From positions 1 to 54,106 of the forward strand of contig JAEUKN010000006.1 in NCBI GenBank assembly GCA_016794305.1: a stretch of 54,106 bases of DNA, given 5' to 3'. Origin of the DNA: Alphaproteobacteria bacterium. Lineage in GTDB: Bacteria; Pseudomonadota; Alphaproteobacteria; Micavibrionales; Micavibrionaceae. The notes beneath the pieces are model-generated. The model was not told where the DNA came from, ran no database searches, and was given only the letters and a program-made list of their open reading frames with translations. The translations under genes and the position numbers were made by a program. This document shows positions 1 through 8,869 of the stretch, piece after piece. The stretch's first letter is position 1; each line of letters begins with the position of its first letter.

Positions 1-105
1 GATGAAGGTGTTTTTATGAGGGCTATTCCACTCATACGGGAAAAATTCACCCCTGCATATCAGGAATTATACAAATTTTTTCAAGATAAATTGGACGGTT
101 CATAA
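1..105 (+). CDS. C-terminal end of a HEPN-type (nucleotidyltransferase substrate-binding) protein, partial
   Basis: An open frame runs in from the left edge and ends in TAA at 103-105, giving 34 residues that finish KFFQDKLDGS. The tail is helical and charged, with an Ile-Pro followed later by Tyr and Phe. This resembles the last helix of HI0074-like HEPN proteins, which are encoded next to MNT-type nucleotidyltransferases. The stop overlaps the ATG of the next gene by one base (TAATG), so the two are translationally coupled. The identification rests mainly on that neighbour, because the HEPN core and its RxxxxH motif lie outside the window. Confidence 0.5.
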   Translation, partial: DEGVFMRAIPLIREKFTPAYQELYKFFQDKLDGS

Positions 106-422
106 TGTTCGGGTTAAAAGATTCGGAAATTGAATCAATTTGCGATGTGTTAAAGCGGTATTCCGCCATTGTTGGCGCGCGGATATACGGCTCAAGAGCA
201 AGGGGCACCCACAAACCCTACTCCGATATTGATATCGCGGTTTCCGGGGATATTGATTTTCAGGATAGTTTTCGCCTTCATGAGGATCTGGACGATCTGC
301 CGATGCCCTATAAATTCGATGTTACTGTTTATAACCGGGTCCGGAATGCGGCTCTCATAGATCATATCAATCGTGAGGGGAAAGATTTATATGTCAAGGA
401 GCAAAAAAATGACCATCAATAA
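105..422 (+). CDS. MNT-type nucleotidyltransferase domain protein (antitoxin-like)
   Basis: This 105-residue protein is a minimal nucleotidyltransferase. The signature is visible: Gly29-Ser30, then about ten residues later Asp41-x-Asp43 within YSDIDIAV, and a probable third acidic residue in the strand YKFDVTVYN (about residue 72). Proteins of this size (MNT family, COG1669) pair with a HEPN protein. In characterised MntA/HepT systems the MNT partner adds AMP to the HEPN RNase and neutralises it. The overlapping upstream HEPN-like gene fits this. The 3' end overlaps the start of the downstream fatty-acid gene by about 14 bases, which is unusual for a toxin-antitoxin pair. Whether the pair acts as a toxin-antitoxin module is inference. 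Confidence 0.85.
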   Translation: MFGLKDSEIESICDVLKRYSAIVGARIYGSRARGTHKPYSDIDIAVSGDIDFQDSFRLHEDLDDLPMPYKFDVTVYNRVRNAALIDHINREGKDLYVKEQKNDHQ

Positions 423-2784
423 AGTTGCCGTAATCGGGTCGGGGGTTATGGGGTCGGGGATTGCGGCCCAGATTGCCAATGCCGGTGTGCCGGTCGTGCT
501 GTTGGACATAAAGTTGCCGGACAAAGATTTGGCGGCGGCAGCGATTGAGCGAATGCTCAAAACCGATCCGGCCCCGTTTATGCACCCGAAAAACGCAAAA
601 CTGATTAAAACCGGTAACTTAGAGGATGATCTTAATCTTTTAAGTGAATGCGATTGGATTGTTGAAGTGGTACTTGAAGATCCAAAGGTTAAATTTGAAA
701 CCTATCAAAAAATTGATCGCTCGCGCAAAAAAAGTTCAATCGTTTCTTCAAATACATCGACTATTCCGTTGAAATATTTGATAAAAGGTCAATCAGAGGA
801 ATTTGCGCGTGATTTTTTGATCACCCACTTTTTTAATCCGCCGCGTTATATGCGATTATTAGAATTGGTCACGGGAAGCCAGACCAGAGCCGATATTATT
901 TCCGAAATCACGCAATTTTGTGATGTGAAATTGGGAAAAGGTGTGGTGCCGTGTCATGATACTCCCGGGTTTATCGCTAATCGGCTGGGTGTTTATTGGA
1001 TGCAGATGGGGGTGAATGCGGCGGTTGAGATGGCGGTTCCGATTGAAGTTGCCGATGCGGTATTCGGTAAACCGTTGGGCATTCCCAAAACCGGGATTTT
1101 TGGACTGATTGACCTGGTGGGGATTGATTTGATGCCGAAATTGGCGGAGTCCCTGTTAACGACCCTACCGCCGCAGGATGATTATCGCCGTATTTATAAG
1201 GATTTCGGATTTGTGCGCGGGATGATTAGCGAGGGATTCACGGGCCGCAAGGGTAAGGGCGGTTTTTATCGGCTCGATGCGCAAAAGAAAAAATATGTTC
1301 TCAAACTTGCGGGTGATGAATTTACACAAGATATGTACGTTCCGCAAAGCAAAGTGATTGATTTGCCGTCACTGGAATTGGGTAAACAAGGGCTTCGCGC
1401 CGTGCTGTCTGCGCCTGATCTGGGTGGACAATATGCAAAGGCGGTGTTGCTGCCGACCTTGGCCTATGCGGCCTCACTCGTGCCCGAAATCGCTGACCGG
1501 ATTGAAGATATCGATGAGGCCATGCGCCTTGGCTATAACTGGAAACGCGGGCCGTTTGAAATGATTGATGAATTGGGCGCGGCATGGGTGGCGGAGCAAT
1601 TAACCGCTATGGGGATTGCGGTGCCTGCATTGATCCAAAAGGTCGGGGCCGCGAGTTTTTATCGTATTGAAGGCGGGAAACCGCAGGCCTTTGGGGTGGA
1701 TGGGACCTATCACGATATTGCGCGCGCGCAGGGTGTGTTGTTGCTCAAGGATATCAAGCTGAACGCCAAGCCGGTATTCAAAACGGCCTCCGCCGCCGTG
1801 TGGGATATTGGCGACGGGGTTTTGTGTCTGGAGTTTACGGGCAAAATGAATGCGCTCGATGATCAGGTTTTTGCGGCCGTTGAGTGGATCGTGGGAAATA
1901 CCGGGCCGGAGAAAGACTACAAAGCCTTAGTGATTTATAACGAAGGATCAGTGTTTTCGGCCGGGGCCAATCTGGGGCTTGCGTTGTTTGCTGCCAATAT
2001 CGCAATGTGGGAGCAGATTGACCAGCTCATTGCCGCGGGGCAAAAAGCCTATCAAGCCCTTAAATTTGCGCCGTTTCCCGTGGTGGCGGCCCCATCTAAC
2101 CTCGCCCTTGGCGGGGGGTGCGAGATTTTGTTGCATGCCGATGCGGTCCAGGCGCACGCCGAAACCTATTGCGGGCTGGTGGAGGTTGGGGTCGGATTTA
2201 TCCCCGGTTGGGGCGGGTGTAAGGAAATGTTGTTGCGTTATACCGAACTGGAGCGTCAACAAAACCGCAAGCTCACGGGTGGGCATAAAATTTGGTTTTC
2301 GCCCGATCATTCCCCCATGGGGGCCGCGCGCAAAGCGTTTGAGGTGATCGGCACGGCACAGGTTGCCAAATCAGCCGATGATGCGAAATCCATCGGATAT
2401 CTTCGCCCGCAAGATGGTGTGACCATGAATCGTGATCGGTTATTATATGACGCAAAGGCGCGAGCCTTAAGCCTGATTGACGGCTATACGCCGCCCGTGG
2501 CATGCAATGATATCAAACTCGCGGGGCCATCGGGCAAAATGGCACTGGATTTAGCGGTGGAGGATCTGCGATTGAGTGGTAAAGCCACGCCCTATGACGT
2601 TGTGGTGGCCGGGGCGTTGGCGCGCGTTTTGACAGGCGGGGACGAAGGTGACTGGACCCATGCCATGAGTGAGGAGGATATTTTGAAATTGGAGCGTGAA
2701 GAATTTATCAAACTCGCCAAAAATCCGCAAACCCTCGCGCGGGTTGAACATATGCTCAATACCGGTAAACCGCTCAGAAATTAG
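409..2784 (+). CDS. fadN: 3-hydroxyacyl-CoA dehydrogenase / enoyl-CoA hydratase, FadN type
   Basis: Bifunctional beta-oxidation enzyme of 791 residues that hydrates trans-2-enoyl-CoA and oxidises the 3-hydroxyacyl-CoA with NAD. The dehydrogenase comes first: Rossmann loop GSGVMG at 10-15 and catalytic His140 in THFFNPP. The crotonase domain comes last, with ALGGGCEIL near 565 and GLVEVGVGFIPGWGG near 590-605. This order is the reverse of E. coli FadB and matches B. subtilis FadN in length and layout. The ATG at 409 is preferred because AAGGAG lies seven bases upstream; in-frame starts at 373 and 391 lack this. In FadN systems a thiolase and acyl-CoA dehydrogenase follow, but here the next gene is cheZ on the other strand. 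Confidence 0.93.
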   Translation: MTINKVAVIGSGVMGSGIAAQIANAGVPVVLLDIKLPDKDLAAAAIERMLKTDPAPFMHPKNAKLIKTGNLEDDLNLLSECDWIVEVVLEDPKVKFETYQKIDRSRKKSSIVSSNTSTIPLKYLIKGQSEEFARDFLITHFFNPPRYMRLLELVTGSQTRADIISEITQFCDVKLGKGVVPCHDTPGFIANRLGVYWMQMGVNAAVEMAVPIEVADAVFGKPLGIPKTGIFGLIDLVGIDLMPKLAESLLTTLPPQDDYRRIYKDFGFVRGMISEGFTGRKGKGGFYRLDAQKKKYVLKLAGDEFTQDMYVPQSKVIDLPSLELGKQGLRAVLSAPDLGGQYAKAVLLPTLAYAASLVPEIADRIEDIDEAMRLGYNWKRGPFEMIDELGAAWVAEQLTAMGIAVPALIQKVGAASFYRIEGGKPQAFGVDGTYHDIARAQGVLLLKDIKLNAKPVFKTASAAVWDIGDGVLCLEFTGKMNALDDQVFAAVEWIVGNTGPEKDYKALVIYNEGSVFSAGANLGLALFAANIAMWEQIDQLIAAGQKAYQALKFAPFPVVAAPSNLALGGGCEILLHADAVQAHAETYCGLVEVGVGFIPGWGGCKEMLLRYTELERQQNRKLTGGHKIWFSPDHSPMGAARKAFEVIGTAQVAKSADDAKSIGYLRPQDGVTMNRDRLLYDAKARALSLIDGYTPPVACNDIKLAGPSGKMALDLAVEDLRLSGKATPYDVVVAGALARVLTGGDEGDWTHAMSEEDILKLEREEFIKLAKNPQTLARVEHMLNTGKPLRN

Positions 2785-2854
2785 GGTATGGGTCCTGCCA
2801 CTGCATCAAGACTCCGTGCCCGGTACGGGGTTACGAAATTTGAGGGGGATGGTA

Positions 2855-3508
2855 TCACGCAAACAGCGCGTCGATATCCTGTTGAGAGGTAACATGGTTT
2901 TCGGTGGATTCGCGCACGCCGCCCTTCATCGGGTCGGGATCGGTGTGAATGCCCAGCTTATCCAACGTTGTGGAGATATGATCCTCAATCGTTTGAATGG
3001 ATTCAAGGATTTTGCGGATACGCTGACCCGTTAAATCCTGGAAACTACAGGCCAGAAGAATCGATTCAATATCCTTTTCCGTTTGGGAAAGGAACGCCGC
3101 GCGCCCTTCTACGCTTTCCAAGTTGCACTTGGATACGCGAGTCGAAATACGTTCGGCGGCATCCATGATATGGGTGGCGGCATCTTCGGTGGTTTTGATC
3201 ACGGCCTCAAGCTCAACCCCTGTATTGGCTGCGGTTCCGCCATCTCCGCGAAAATTAATGGCTGACAGTACGTTCAAAATCTCGCCAAATCTTCCGACCA
3301 TGCCTTCTTCGGCCATATCCAGTTGTTGCGAAGTCGCATTGATTTCCATTGAAATTTCATCAAAACGGCGACTTACGAATCGTTGCATATCGGCCAATTG
3401 GTTTTTCATGGTATCCATGTTGGAAATCACGGAAAGCAGCATTTCGCGGTCAGGATGTTCGTCAATAGAGAGCGGGGTAGGGCTTAAATTATGCATAGGT
3501 TTTTCCAT
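2855..3508 (-). CDS. cheZ: Protein phosphatase CheZ
   Basis: This 217-residue, mostly helical protein carries the CheZ hallmark SFQDLTGQR at about 145-153. Asp148 and Gln152 match the acidic residue and the catalytic Gln that remove phosphate from CheY-P in E. coli CheZ. The C-terminus SQQDIDALFA resembles the short CheY-binding tail. The long helices before and after residue 144 would form the dimeric four-helix bundle. No chemotaxis or flagellar gene is adjacent: rsmD lies upstream on the same strand and fadN converges from the other side. It implies that the cell is motile and uses CheY. Confidence 0.9.
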   Translation of the reverse strand: MEKPMHNLSPTPLSIDEHPDREMLLSVISNMDTMKNQLADMQRFVSRRFDEISMEINATSQQLDMAEEGMVGRFGEILNVLSAINFRGDGGTAANTGVELEAVIKTTEDAATHIMDAAERISTRVSKCNLESVEGRAAFLSQTEKDIESILLACSFQDLTGQRIRKILESIQTIEDHISTTLDKLGIHTDPDPMKGGVRESTENHVTSQQDIDALFA

Positions 3509-3675
3509 GTTTTTTGGCTCTTGAATGTCAATATTCCGTTATAATTTTTCGCAGTACGCATAAATTCCATTTTTGATTATAATTGAGGGGGATTAAAAAA
3601 AATCTTAAAATCCAAGAAATTCGATTTAAAATTGTGCTGACATACGATGATATGTATTTTGCAGTGCAAGATTTA

Positions 3676-4305
3676 TTATTCAGAGCTTTCAGGGCTGAGC
3701 GGCTGTAGGCACTCAAAAAACCTAATATGAGTATCGCCATAAGTCTTATCGAAAACAATTTGAAACGTGATAGGGGGGTGATCCGGAGCAATGGGCTCTT
3801 GTATAAGATTTTCTAAAGACTCTAAATCAAGATTCTTTTCGCTTTCAATGATCAACAAACTCCCGGGTTTCAGTGAGTTTTGAGTGATCAAGCACCGGCA
3901 AAGCGGCAGAATGAGATTTTTGCGGTAAGGCGGGTCAATGAAGACCAGATCAAAAAATTGATCCTTGGTTTTTTGAGTGCGGAGGAGGGGGGATTTTGAT
4001 GAATCCCCTAACTCAAAAATGGCTTGGGCCTCTAGTCCCAATTGTTTGACATTGGCTTGAGCTAATTTAAGCGAGGTCGGCGAAATATCGCGAAAAACCG
4101 TGTGCGCAGCCCCGCGAGAGAGGGACTCGAGCCCCAAAGCCCCCGTGCCGCAAAACGCATCCAGCACGCGCAACCCATTAAAATCAATCCTCGAGCCAAG
4201 GGCATTGAAAATTGCGGCGCGCACCTTATCGCTGGTGGGACGAATCTCATTATTTGTGGGGGTGGATAGGGTGCGTCCCCTGAATTGTCCGCCGGTGATG
4301 CGCAT
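3676..4305 (-). CDS. rsmD: 16S rRNA (guanine(966)-N(2))-methyltransferase RsmD
   Basis: SAM-dependent methyltransferase that modifies G966 of 16S rRNA during 30S assembly. The family opening MRITGGQFRGR sets the start at 4305, although the frame stays open 30 codons further upstream. Motif I is DAFCGTGALGLE and the catalytic DPPY motif of N-methyltransferases is at about residue 122. Length is 209 residues, close to the usual 185-200, with a slightly long C-terminus. No strong ribosome binding site is visible. The His/Cys-rich small gene is divergent, 108 bases away, so the gap probably holds both promoters. Confidence 0.92.
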   Translation of the reverse strand: MRITGGQFRGRTLSTPTNNEIRPTSDKVRAAIFNALGSRIDFNGLRVLDAFCGTGALGLESLSRGAAHTVFRDISPTSLKLAQANVKQLGLEAQAIFELGDSSKSPLLRTQKTKDQFFDLVFIDPPYRKNLILPLCRCLITQNSLKPGSLLIIESEKNLDLESLENLIQEPIAPDHPPITFQIVFDKTYGDTHIRFFECLQPLSPESSE

Positions 4306-4413
4306 AATTGCATTCCATGTCAAAAGATATAAAAAAATTTGTTTCGCGATATGTGGAATAATGATAAAGCTCAGACAAGGAAAAATATAGACCAAATTTT
4401 TTAAGGATAAATC

Positions 4414-4722
4414 ATGACCACTTATGCCGATTTAGGAGCCCAGTTGCTTCGCGATTCCGCCGCTTTTTTTCGCACAATTGCCGAGCAGAATGAGCCGCTG
4501 CGCGAACAAATGAACGCAAATGCCGATGTTTTTGACGAAGTGGCGAATTTACTTGAAACCAACCCAACAGGCGATGTCACTGAGGGCGGCTTTGGCATGG
4601 CGCATGATCATGAGGGCGGATGTTGCGGCGGACACCACCATCATCATGATGATGAGGCCGATGAAGGGCATGATCACGAGGGAAAATCCGGTTGTGGCGG
4701 TAAAGGCCAGTGCAAACACTAA
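4414..4722 (+). CDS. Small His/Cys-rich protein, putative metal binding
   Basis: 102 residues in two parts. Residues 1-55 form a predicted helix-rich domain, and residues 60-102 are a low-complexity tail with ten His (five in a row at 74-78), four Cys and many Asp/Glu. Such tails bind Ni, Zn, Co or Cu in proteins such as SlyD and HypB, but the N-terminal part is not a recognised SlyD or HypB domain. AAGGAT lies five to six bases before the ATG, a good ribosome binding site. Its neighbours (rsmD, prmC) give no functional hint. I do not recognise the family; a metal store or metallochaperone is inference. Confidence 0.75.
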   Translation: MTTYADLGAQLLRDSAAFFRTIAEQNEPLREQMNANADVFDEVANLLETNPTGDVTEGGFGMAHDHEGGCCGGHHHHHDDEADEGHDHEGKSGCGGKGQCKH

Positions 4723-4757
4723 AATTTAATCAGTTTTGCAGTCTCTAGTTCGGGATC

Positions 4758-5696
4758 ATGACGACTCCGAAAACTGATCTTGCAGCGTATTACACGCATA
4801 TTCGCGCCCTTCTTAAAGAGCATGGGGTTGAGTGCGCGGAGCTTGAGGCACGGATATTGATTGAGGATTTATGGCTCAATACCGAAGGAAGTACTGGGCA
4901 AAAGCCGCTTGGGCCGCTTAAAACGCTCAATGAAGCGATTTATGGTGCGCAAAGTGGCTTTATCCCCGATTCGGCTCCAATCAGGGAAAAAATTGATCAG
5001 GCTGTTGCGCGCCGTGCGCAAGGGGAGCCGTTGGCGCGAATCCTGGGATATCGTGAGTTTTGGAAGGATCGATTTTTGATTTCTCCGGCCACGCTCGAAC
5101 CCCGCCCTGATACTGAAATTTTGATCGAATCGGTGTTAAAAAAATTCCCTCATGCCCAAAATATTGAAGCTGCTCAAGGGCTTAAACTCCTTGATTTGGG
5201 AACGGGGAGCGGATGTATTTTGCTTAGCCTTTTGCGTGAATATCCACATAGTTTTGGCTATGGCATTGATTTATCCGTGGAGGCATTAGCGTGCGCGCGG
5301 GCCAATGCCGAGCGTTTGGGATGTTCCGCGCGGGTGGAATTTATATGTTCAAATTGGTGTGAAAAATTGAACGGCGATTCGAGATTCGATGTAATTGTCT
5401 CTAACCCGCCTTATATTCCGTGTGCGGAAATTGGTGATTTGGCGCGCAATGTGCGGGATTTTGATCCGATTCTGGCCCTTGACGGCGGGGCGGACGGACT
5501 TGATCCCTATCGCGAATTGATCGGCAGTTTAAAACATTTTTTATCACCAAACGGGTGGATTTTTTTTGAATGCGGCATCGGTCAAGCGGAAAAAATCGCG
5601 ATGATGGCAAAAAAATCCGGGGCTGTGGATGTTGAAATAACCAAGGATTTGAGCGGCATTGAACGGGTCGTGGAAATTTCGTATGGGGATAAGTGA
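4758..5696 (+). CDS. prmC: Peptide chain release factor N(5)-glutamine methyltransferase PrmC
   Basis: Methylates the Gln of the GGQ motif in release factors RF1 and RF2. The 312-residue protein has the helical substrate-binding N-terminus, then the family motif EPLARILGYREFW (about 90-102), the SAM site LDLGTGSGCILL (about 150-160) and the catalytic SNPPYIP near 215. In many alphaproteobacteria prmC follows prfA and precedes a DUF4167 gene. Here the DUF4167 gene is present downstream but prfA is missing upstream, its place taken by the His-rich gene. Confidence 0.95.
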   Translation: MTTPKTDLAAYYTHIRALLKEHGVECAELEARILIEDLWLNTEGSTGQKPLGPLKTLNEAIYGAQSGFIPDSAPIREKIDQAVARRAQGEPLARILGYREFWKDRFLISPATLEPRPDTEILIESVLKKFPHAQNIEAAQGLKLLDLGTGSGCILLSLLREYPHSFGYGIDLSVEALACARANAERLGCSARVEFICSNWCEKLNGDSRFDVIVSNPPYIPCAEIGDLARNVRDFDPILALDGGADGLDPYRELIGSLKHFLSPNGWIFFECGIGQAEKIAMMAKKSGAVDVEITKDLSGIERVVEISYGDK

Positions 5697-5822
5697 AAAT
5701 TTTTTGAATAAGGGGATTGCGTGAATCATTTTTGCTGGGCATTCTCACTTCATGTTCACGACAATCGAAAAAACATTTTATCGCGATTGCAGTGAGACAA
5801 GGTTCAAAAAACTACAGAAATG

Positions 5823-5847
5823 AGTCCTTGTAATAAAAAGGACTTTT
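5823..5847 (+). terminator. Probable intrinsic terminator after prmC
   Basis: AGTCCTT (5823-5829) and AAGGACT (5838-5844) form a perfect 7-bp stem with an 8-base loop, followed by TTT. It lies 127 bases after the prmC stop and 71 bases before the DUF4167 start. The stem is short and only moderately GC-rich, so termination strength is uncertain. Confidence 0.45.
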
Positions 5848-5917
5848 CAACTTATCCACAATAGGGTAGGCTGGAGATGAGTTTTACCGAATCAGGAAAA
5901 CAAGATTAGGAGAGCAC

Positions 5918-6568
5918 ATGAGATACGGGTCAACTGCGCGTAGAATGCGTAATGGTTCCAATAGCAACGCCGGAAGTCATCGCGGGGGTGGACATACCCA
6001 GCAACGGCGCGGCATTCAGAATAAAAACAAGGTGTTTGACAGTAACGGGCCGGATGTGCGCATTCGCGGCACCGCCTATCAGATTGTTGAGAAATATCAG
6101 GCCTTGGCCAAGGATGCCGGATCCGCCGGTGATCGCGTTTTGGCGGAAAATTATTTACAATATGCCGAACATTACCAGCGCATGATCAATGGTTGGGAAG
6201 AAGAGGATGCGTATTACGACTCAATTGAGTTGCAAAATGCTGATGAACGTCAAAATAACGCCCCTCAAGAGCAAGGTTCCCTAGGGGCCCAAGGGGTCGA
6301 TGATGAGGAGATGGCCGGTTTAGGCACTGCTGCGCAAACCGCACCTCTTGATCGTCCGCGCCAGCATAGCCATTCCCGTTCAACGCGGTCCCCCGCACGG
6401 CGTACCGATCAAAATACCGCACGCAATAGTCACGGCCAAAGTCACAGCCAAAATGATGATTTGGGGCTTCCCGCCAGCATTTTGGGTCAGGCTCCGGTGG
6501 CAAAGGCGGCAAAAACTGCAAATTCCGCTGTTGTTGCCGATACGCCCGCCGATATGATGGATGCATAA
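5918..6568 (+). CDS. DUF4167 domain-containing protein
   Basis: 216 residues. An Arg/Gly/Asn-rich N-terminus (about 1-38) is followed by the conserved DUF4167 core, from VFDSNGPDVRIRGTA through AENYLQYAEHYQR (about 39-90). The rest is a long disordered region rich in Gln, Ser and His. The family is characteristic of Alphaproteobacteria, and its place after prmC is typical. Function is unknown; the basic, glycine-rich N-terminus suggests nucleic-acid contact, which is inference. AGGAGA lies four bases before the ATG. Confidence 0.88.
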   Translation: MRYGSTARRMRNGSNSNAGSHRGGGHTQQRRGIQNKNKVFDSNGPDVRIRGTAYQIVEKYQALAKDAGSAGDRVLAENYLQYAEHYQRMINGWEEEDAYYDSIELQNADERQNNAPQEQGSLGAQGVDDEEMAGLGTAAQTAPLDRPRQHSHSRSTRSPARRTDQNTARNSHGQSHSQNDDLGLPASILGQAPVAKAAKTANSAVVADTPADMMDA

Positions 6569-6681
6569 AAATCACAAGGTAATTTGTGCGATGTTGAGGC
6601 GGGTGTGGCTTGCGAAGTTTGGGTGAGGCGTTATAATGATGCGCTCACCTGTCCTCCAATCTTAGCCTGATCAATAAATGC

Positions 6682-8802
6682 ATGTGTCCAGCCGAACCAG
6701 ACTCACAACAAAATAAACCGGAAAATAAACCAGGACTGGCCGCGTCTGAGTCTCCTGCTCCTGCCGCTTCGTCTTCCTCTGCGTCTACCGGTGGGCCCGT
6801 GCGTGGGTCGGGGTCAGAGGTATTGCTGCGCGGGGATATAAAAATCTTTCCCAATTCGCCTTTGCCGCATCTTGATTTGGGCGTTAGCCGCGCCTTTGTG
6901 GCTGAGAGCCGCGCGGGGGCCAAGGCCGTGGCCTATATCTGCGCCGATCACGTGGTGCCGCGCATTGATGTGGCCCATAAATACGCCAATATGTCCGTTA
7001 ATTCCCTGCCAAAATTAATTGGGTCGGGGGTGGTTTATTGGCCGGTTGATCACCGCGAAAAATATGTGTTTGTGTATGAACAAAGTTTCGGATCGCCGCT
7101 TGCGCATTTGCGCGGCTCTCTATCTTTGGGGCTGAAACTCGATTTTGTGCTCAATACCATTTTTCACAACACGGTTGAAGGGCTCGCCATGCTGCATGAA
7201 CGCGGCATTGCGCACGGCCATGTTAATCTTGGCAATCTTTATGACGGCGGCACGCCAACGCTTGAAAATTCGTGCCTGGGGGATTGTTTGTCCTTGCCGT
7301 CCGGATTTGCGCAACCGGTGCTTTATGAGACGGTTGAACGCGCATTGTGTGACCCGTTGGCCAAGCCCAATCTTGATTATGCGGATGATCTTTATGCGCT
7401 GGGGATGTGTTTGGCACTGGCTATCGCGCCGCATGATTTTACCGAAGGGATGAGTTCGGAAGAAATCACTCAATATAAAATTGAACAGGGCAGCTTTCAC
7501 CTCGTCACCAGTCGCGACCGGCTGCCCGGTGCGATTATCGAGGTTTTGCGCGGGCTTTTAAGCGATGATGTTGCCACACGTTGGACCATGGCGGACCTTA
7601 AGGAGTGGCAAGGCGGGCGGCGCGTATCCGCGAAACAGGGGGGGAAATCCATCCCCAAATCCACACGCCCGATTGAGTTCCGCAAGAAGAAATTTTTCCG
7701 CCCCGATATTCTGGCGTTACAATTGCGGAAAGAACCTGCGGCGGTGCTCGAATTGGTTGAATCGGGCAATCTTTATCTTTGGCTCAATCGCTCGCTGCAA
7801 AACAAAGATTATGAGGCGCGCTTTGAAAAGGCGGTGGATCAGGCGAAAAAATCCGTATCCGGTACCAATTATGCTGAACGTATGGCGGCCTTTGTGGCGA
7901 TGGCCTTGGCGCCGCAATTCCCGATTTTTTATCGCGGCTTTGCCTTTGCACCCGAAAATTTCGGCAATTTATTGGTGGATGCCATGTGTGGTGGCAAGGA
8001 TGTAAACGCCCTGGCCGATGTTTTTCAGGGCGGATTAGTTTCGTTTTGGGCGGAATGCAGAAGTATCACGGGCTATGCGGTGAATGATGAAGTCTCAAAA
8101 TTCGAATCGTGCCGGATGCTCCTGCTGCAAAAATCCGCGGGTTTTGGAATTGAACGCTGTGTTTATTTTCTCGCTCCTTATGCTAGGTGCCTGAGTGATA
8201 AGCTCAAACATTATTATATACGTTCCGCCCGTGATTTGATTGTGGCATTGGATCATGCCGCCGGTGAGAAATCGCGGCCCAGCTGGTTTGTGGATCGTCA
8301 TATTATTGCCTTTTTATTCGCAAATGATAAATCGGTGATTGAACCGCATTCTTCGGACCTCAACGCCCCTGAAAAACATCGGCAAATTTCGGGAATCATC
8401 AAGATTTTTGCTAAAATCCAGGAGCGTGAAAAAATCGCGGCGTTGCCGCATTTGGCGACCTGGGTGGCTGAACATGTCGGTGAGCTGATTAATCGTTACC
8501 ATGACCGTGAGCGGCGCAAGCAAATTAAGGCCGATATTGATCGCGTGAAATCAAAGGGAAATTTGATTTATTTTGCGGGACTTTTTGGCAATTATCAGCA
8601 TACTCTGGATGATCAAAAGGGCTTTGTTCATGCAATGGCGCAGTATAAATCGCTCAAGGATGAGTATGATCACCTCCATCTCCAGCTTCAAACCAATAAG
8701 GATTTTGGTAAGGCCAACGGCCAACAAGTGGCCACCATTGTATCGGCCGTGATTGCGGCCATCGTGATCATGATTTATATTTTTGTGAATCTTTCATTTT
8801 GA
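6682..8802 (+). CDS. Pseudokinase-like protein with C-terminal membrane anchor
   Basis: 706 residues. A Ser/Pro-rich disordered stretch (1-45) precedes a protein-kinase-like fold (about 50-320). The subdomain VI position reads H178-G-H-V-N-L-G-N185 instead of HRDxKxxN, so the catalytic Asp and the following Lys are replaced while the Asn is kept. No DFG is seen, but a DLYALG segment resembles the kinase helix F motif. The middle (320-680) is helical and unassigned, and a single membrane helix lies near 686-703, implying a cytoplasmic body anchored at its C-terminus. The gene starts a same-strand run with a small membrane protein and an M16 protease. There is no obvious ribosome binding site before the ATG. 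It is probably inactive as a kinase and may scaffold; the function is unknown. Confidence 0.7.
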   Translation: MCPAEPDSQQNKPENKPGLAASESPAPAASSSSASTGGPVRGSGSEVLLRGDIKIFPNSPLPHLDLGVSRAFVAESRAGAKAVAYICADHVVPRIDVAHKYANMSVNSLPKLIGSGVVYWPVDHREKYVFVYEQSFGSPLAHLRGSLSLGLKLDFVLNTIFHNTVEGLAMLHERGIAHGHVNLGNLYDGGTPTLENSCLGDCLSLPSGFAQPVLYETVERALCDPLAKPNLDYADDLYALGMCLALAIAPHDFTEGMSSEEITQYKIEQGSFHLVTSRDRLPGAIIEVLRGLLSDDVATRWTMADLKEWQGGRRVSAKQGGKSIPKSTRPIEFRKKKFFRPDILALQLRKEPAAVLELVESGNLYLWLNRSLQNKDYEARFEKAVDQAKKSVSGTNYAERMAAFVAMALAPQFPIFYRGFAFAPENFGNLLVDAMCGGKDVNALADVFQGGLVSFWAECRSITGYAVNDEVSKFESCRMLLLQKSAGFGIERCVYFLAPYARCLSDKLKHYYIRSARDLIVALDHAAGEKSRPSWFVDRHIIAFLFANDKSVIEPHSSDLNAPEKHRQISGIIKIFAKIQEREKIAALPHLATWVAEHVGELINRYHDRERRKQIKADIDRVKSKGNLIYFAGLFGNYQHTLDDQKGFVHAMAQYKSLKDEYDHLHLQLQTNKDFGKANGQQVATIVSAVIAAIVIMIYIFVNLSF

Positions 8803-8812
8803 ATGAGTTGAT

Positions 8813-8853
8813 TTGAAAAGCAGAAATGATTGAAAAGCAGAAATGATTGAAAA
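8813..8853 (+). repeat. 17-bp tandem repeat, about 2.4 copies
   Basis: The unit TTGAAAAGCAGAAATGA occurs at 8813-8829 and 8830-8846, followed by a partial third copy (TTGAAAA). It fills the gap between the pseudokinase and the small membrane protein. It looks like replication slippage. Confidence 0.85.
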
Positions 8854-8869
8854 AACAGGTTTCTAAACT

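Noticed and set aside
3528..3791. 87-codon minus-strand frame overlapping the end of rsmD
   Set aside because: It overlaps the rsmD C-terminus in another frame and has no good start signal or family features.
5852..5860. Perfect DnaA box TTATCCACA before the DUF4167 gene, possible origin
   Set aside because: Only one box was noticed. By simple base statistics about 0.4 such 9-mers are expected per window on both strands, and no AT-rich unwinding region or origin-type gene set is present.
6682..7650. Active Ser/Thr protein kinase
   Set aside because: The catalytic Asp and following Lys of HRDxKxxN are replaced and no DFG is found, so activity should not be assumed.
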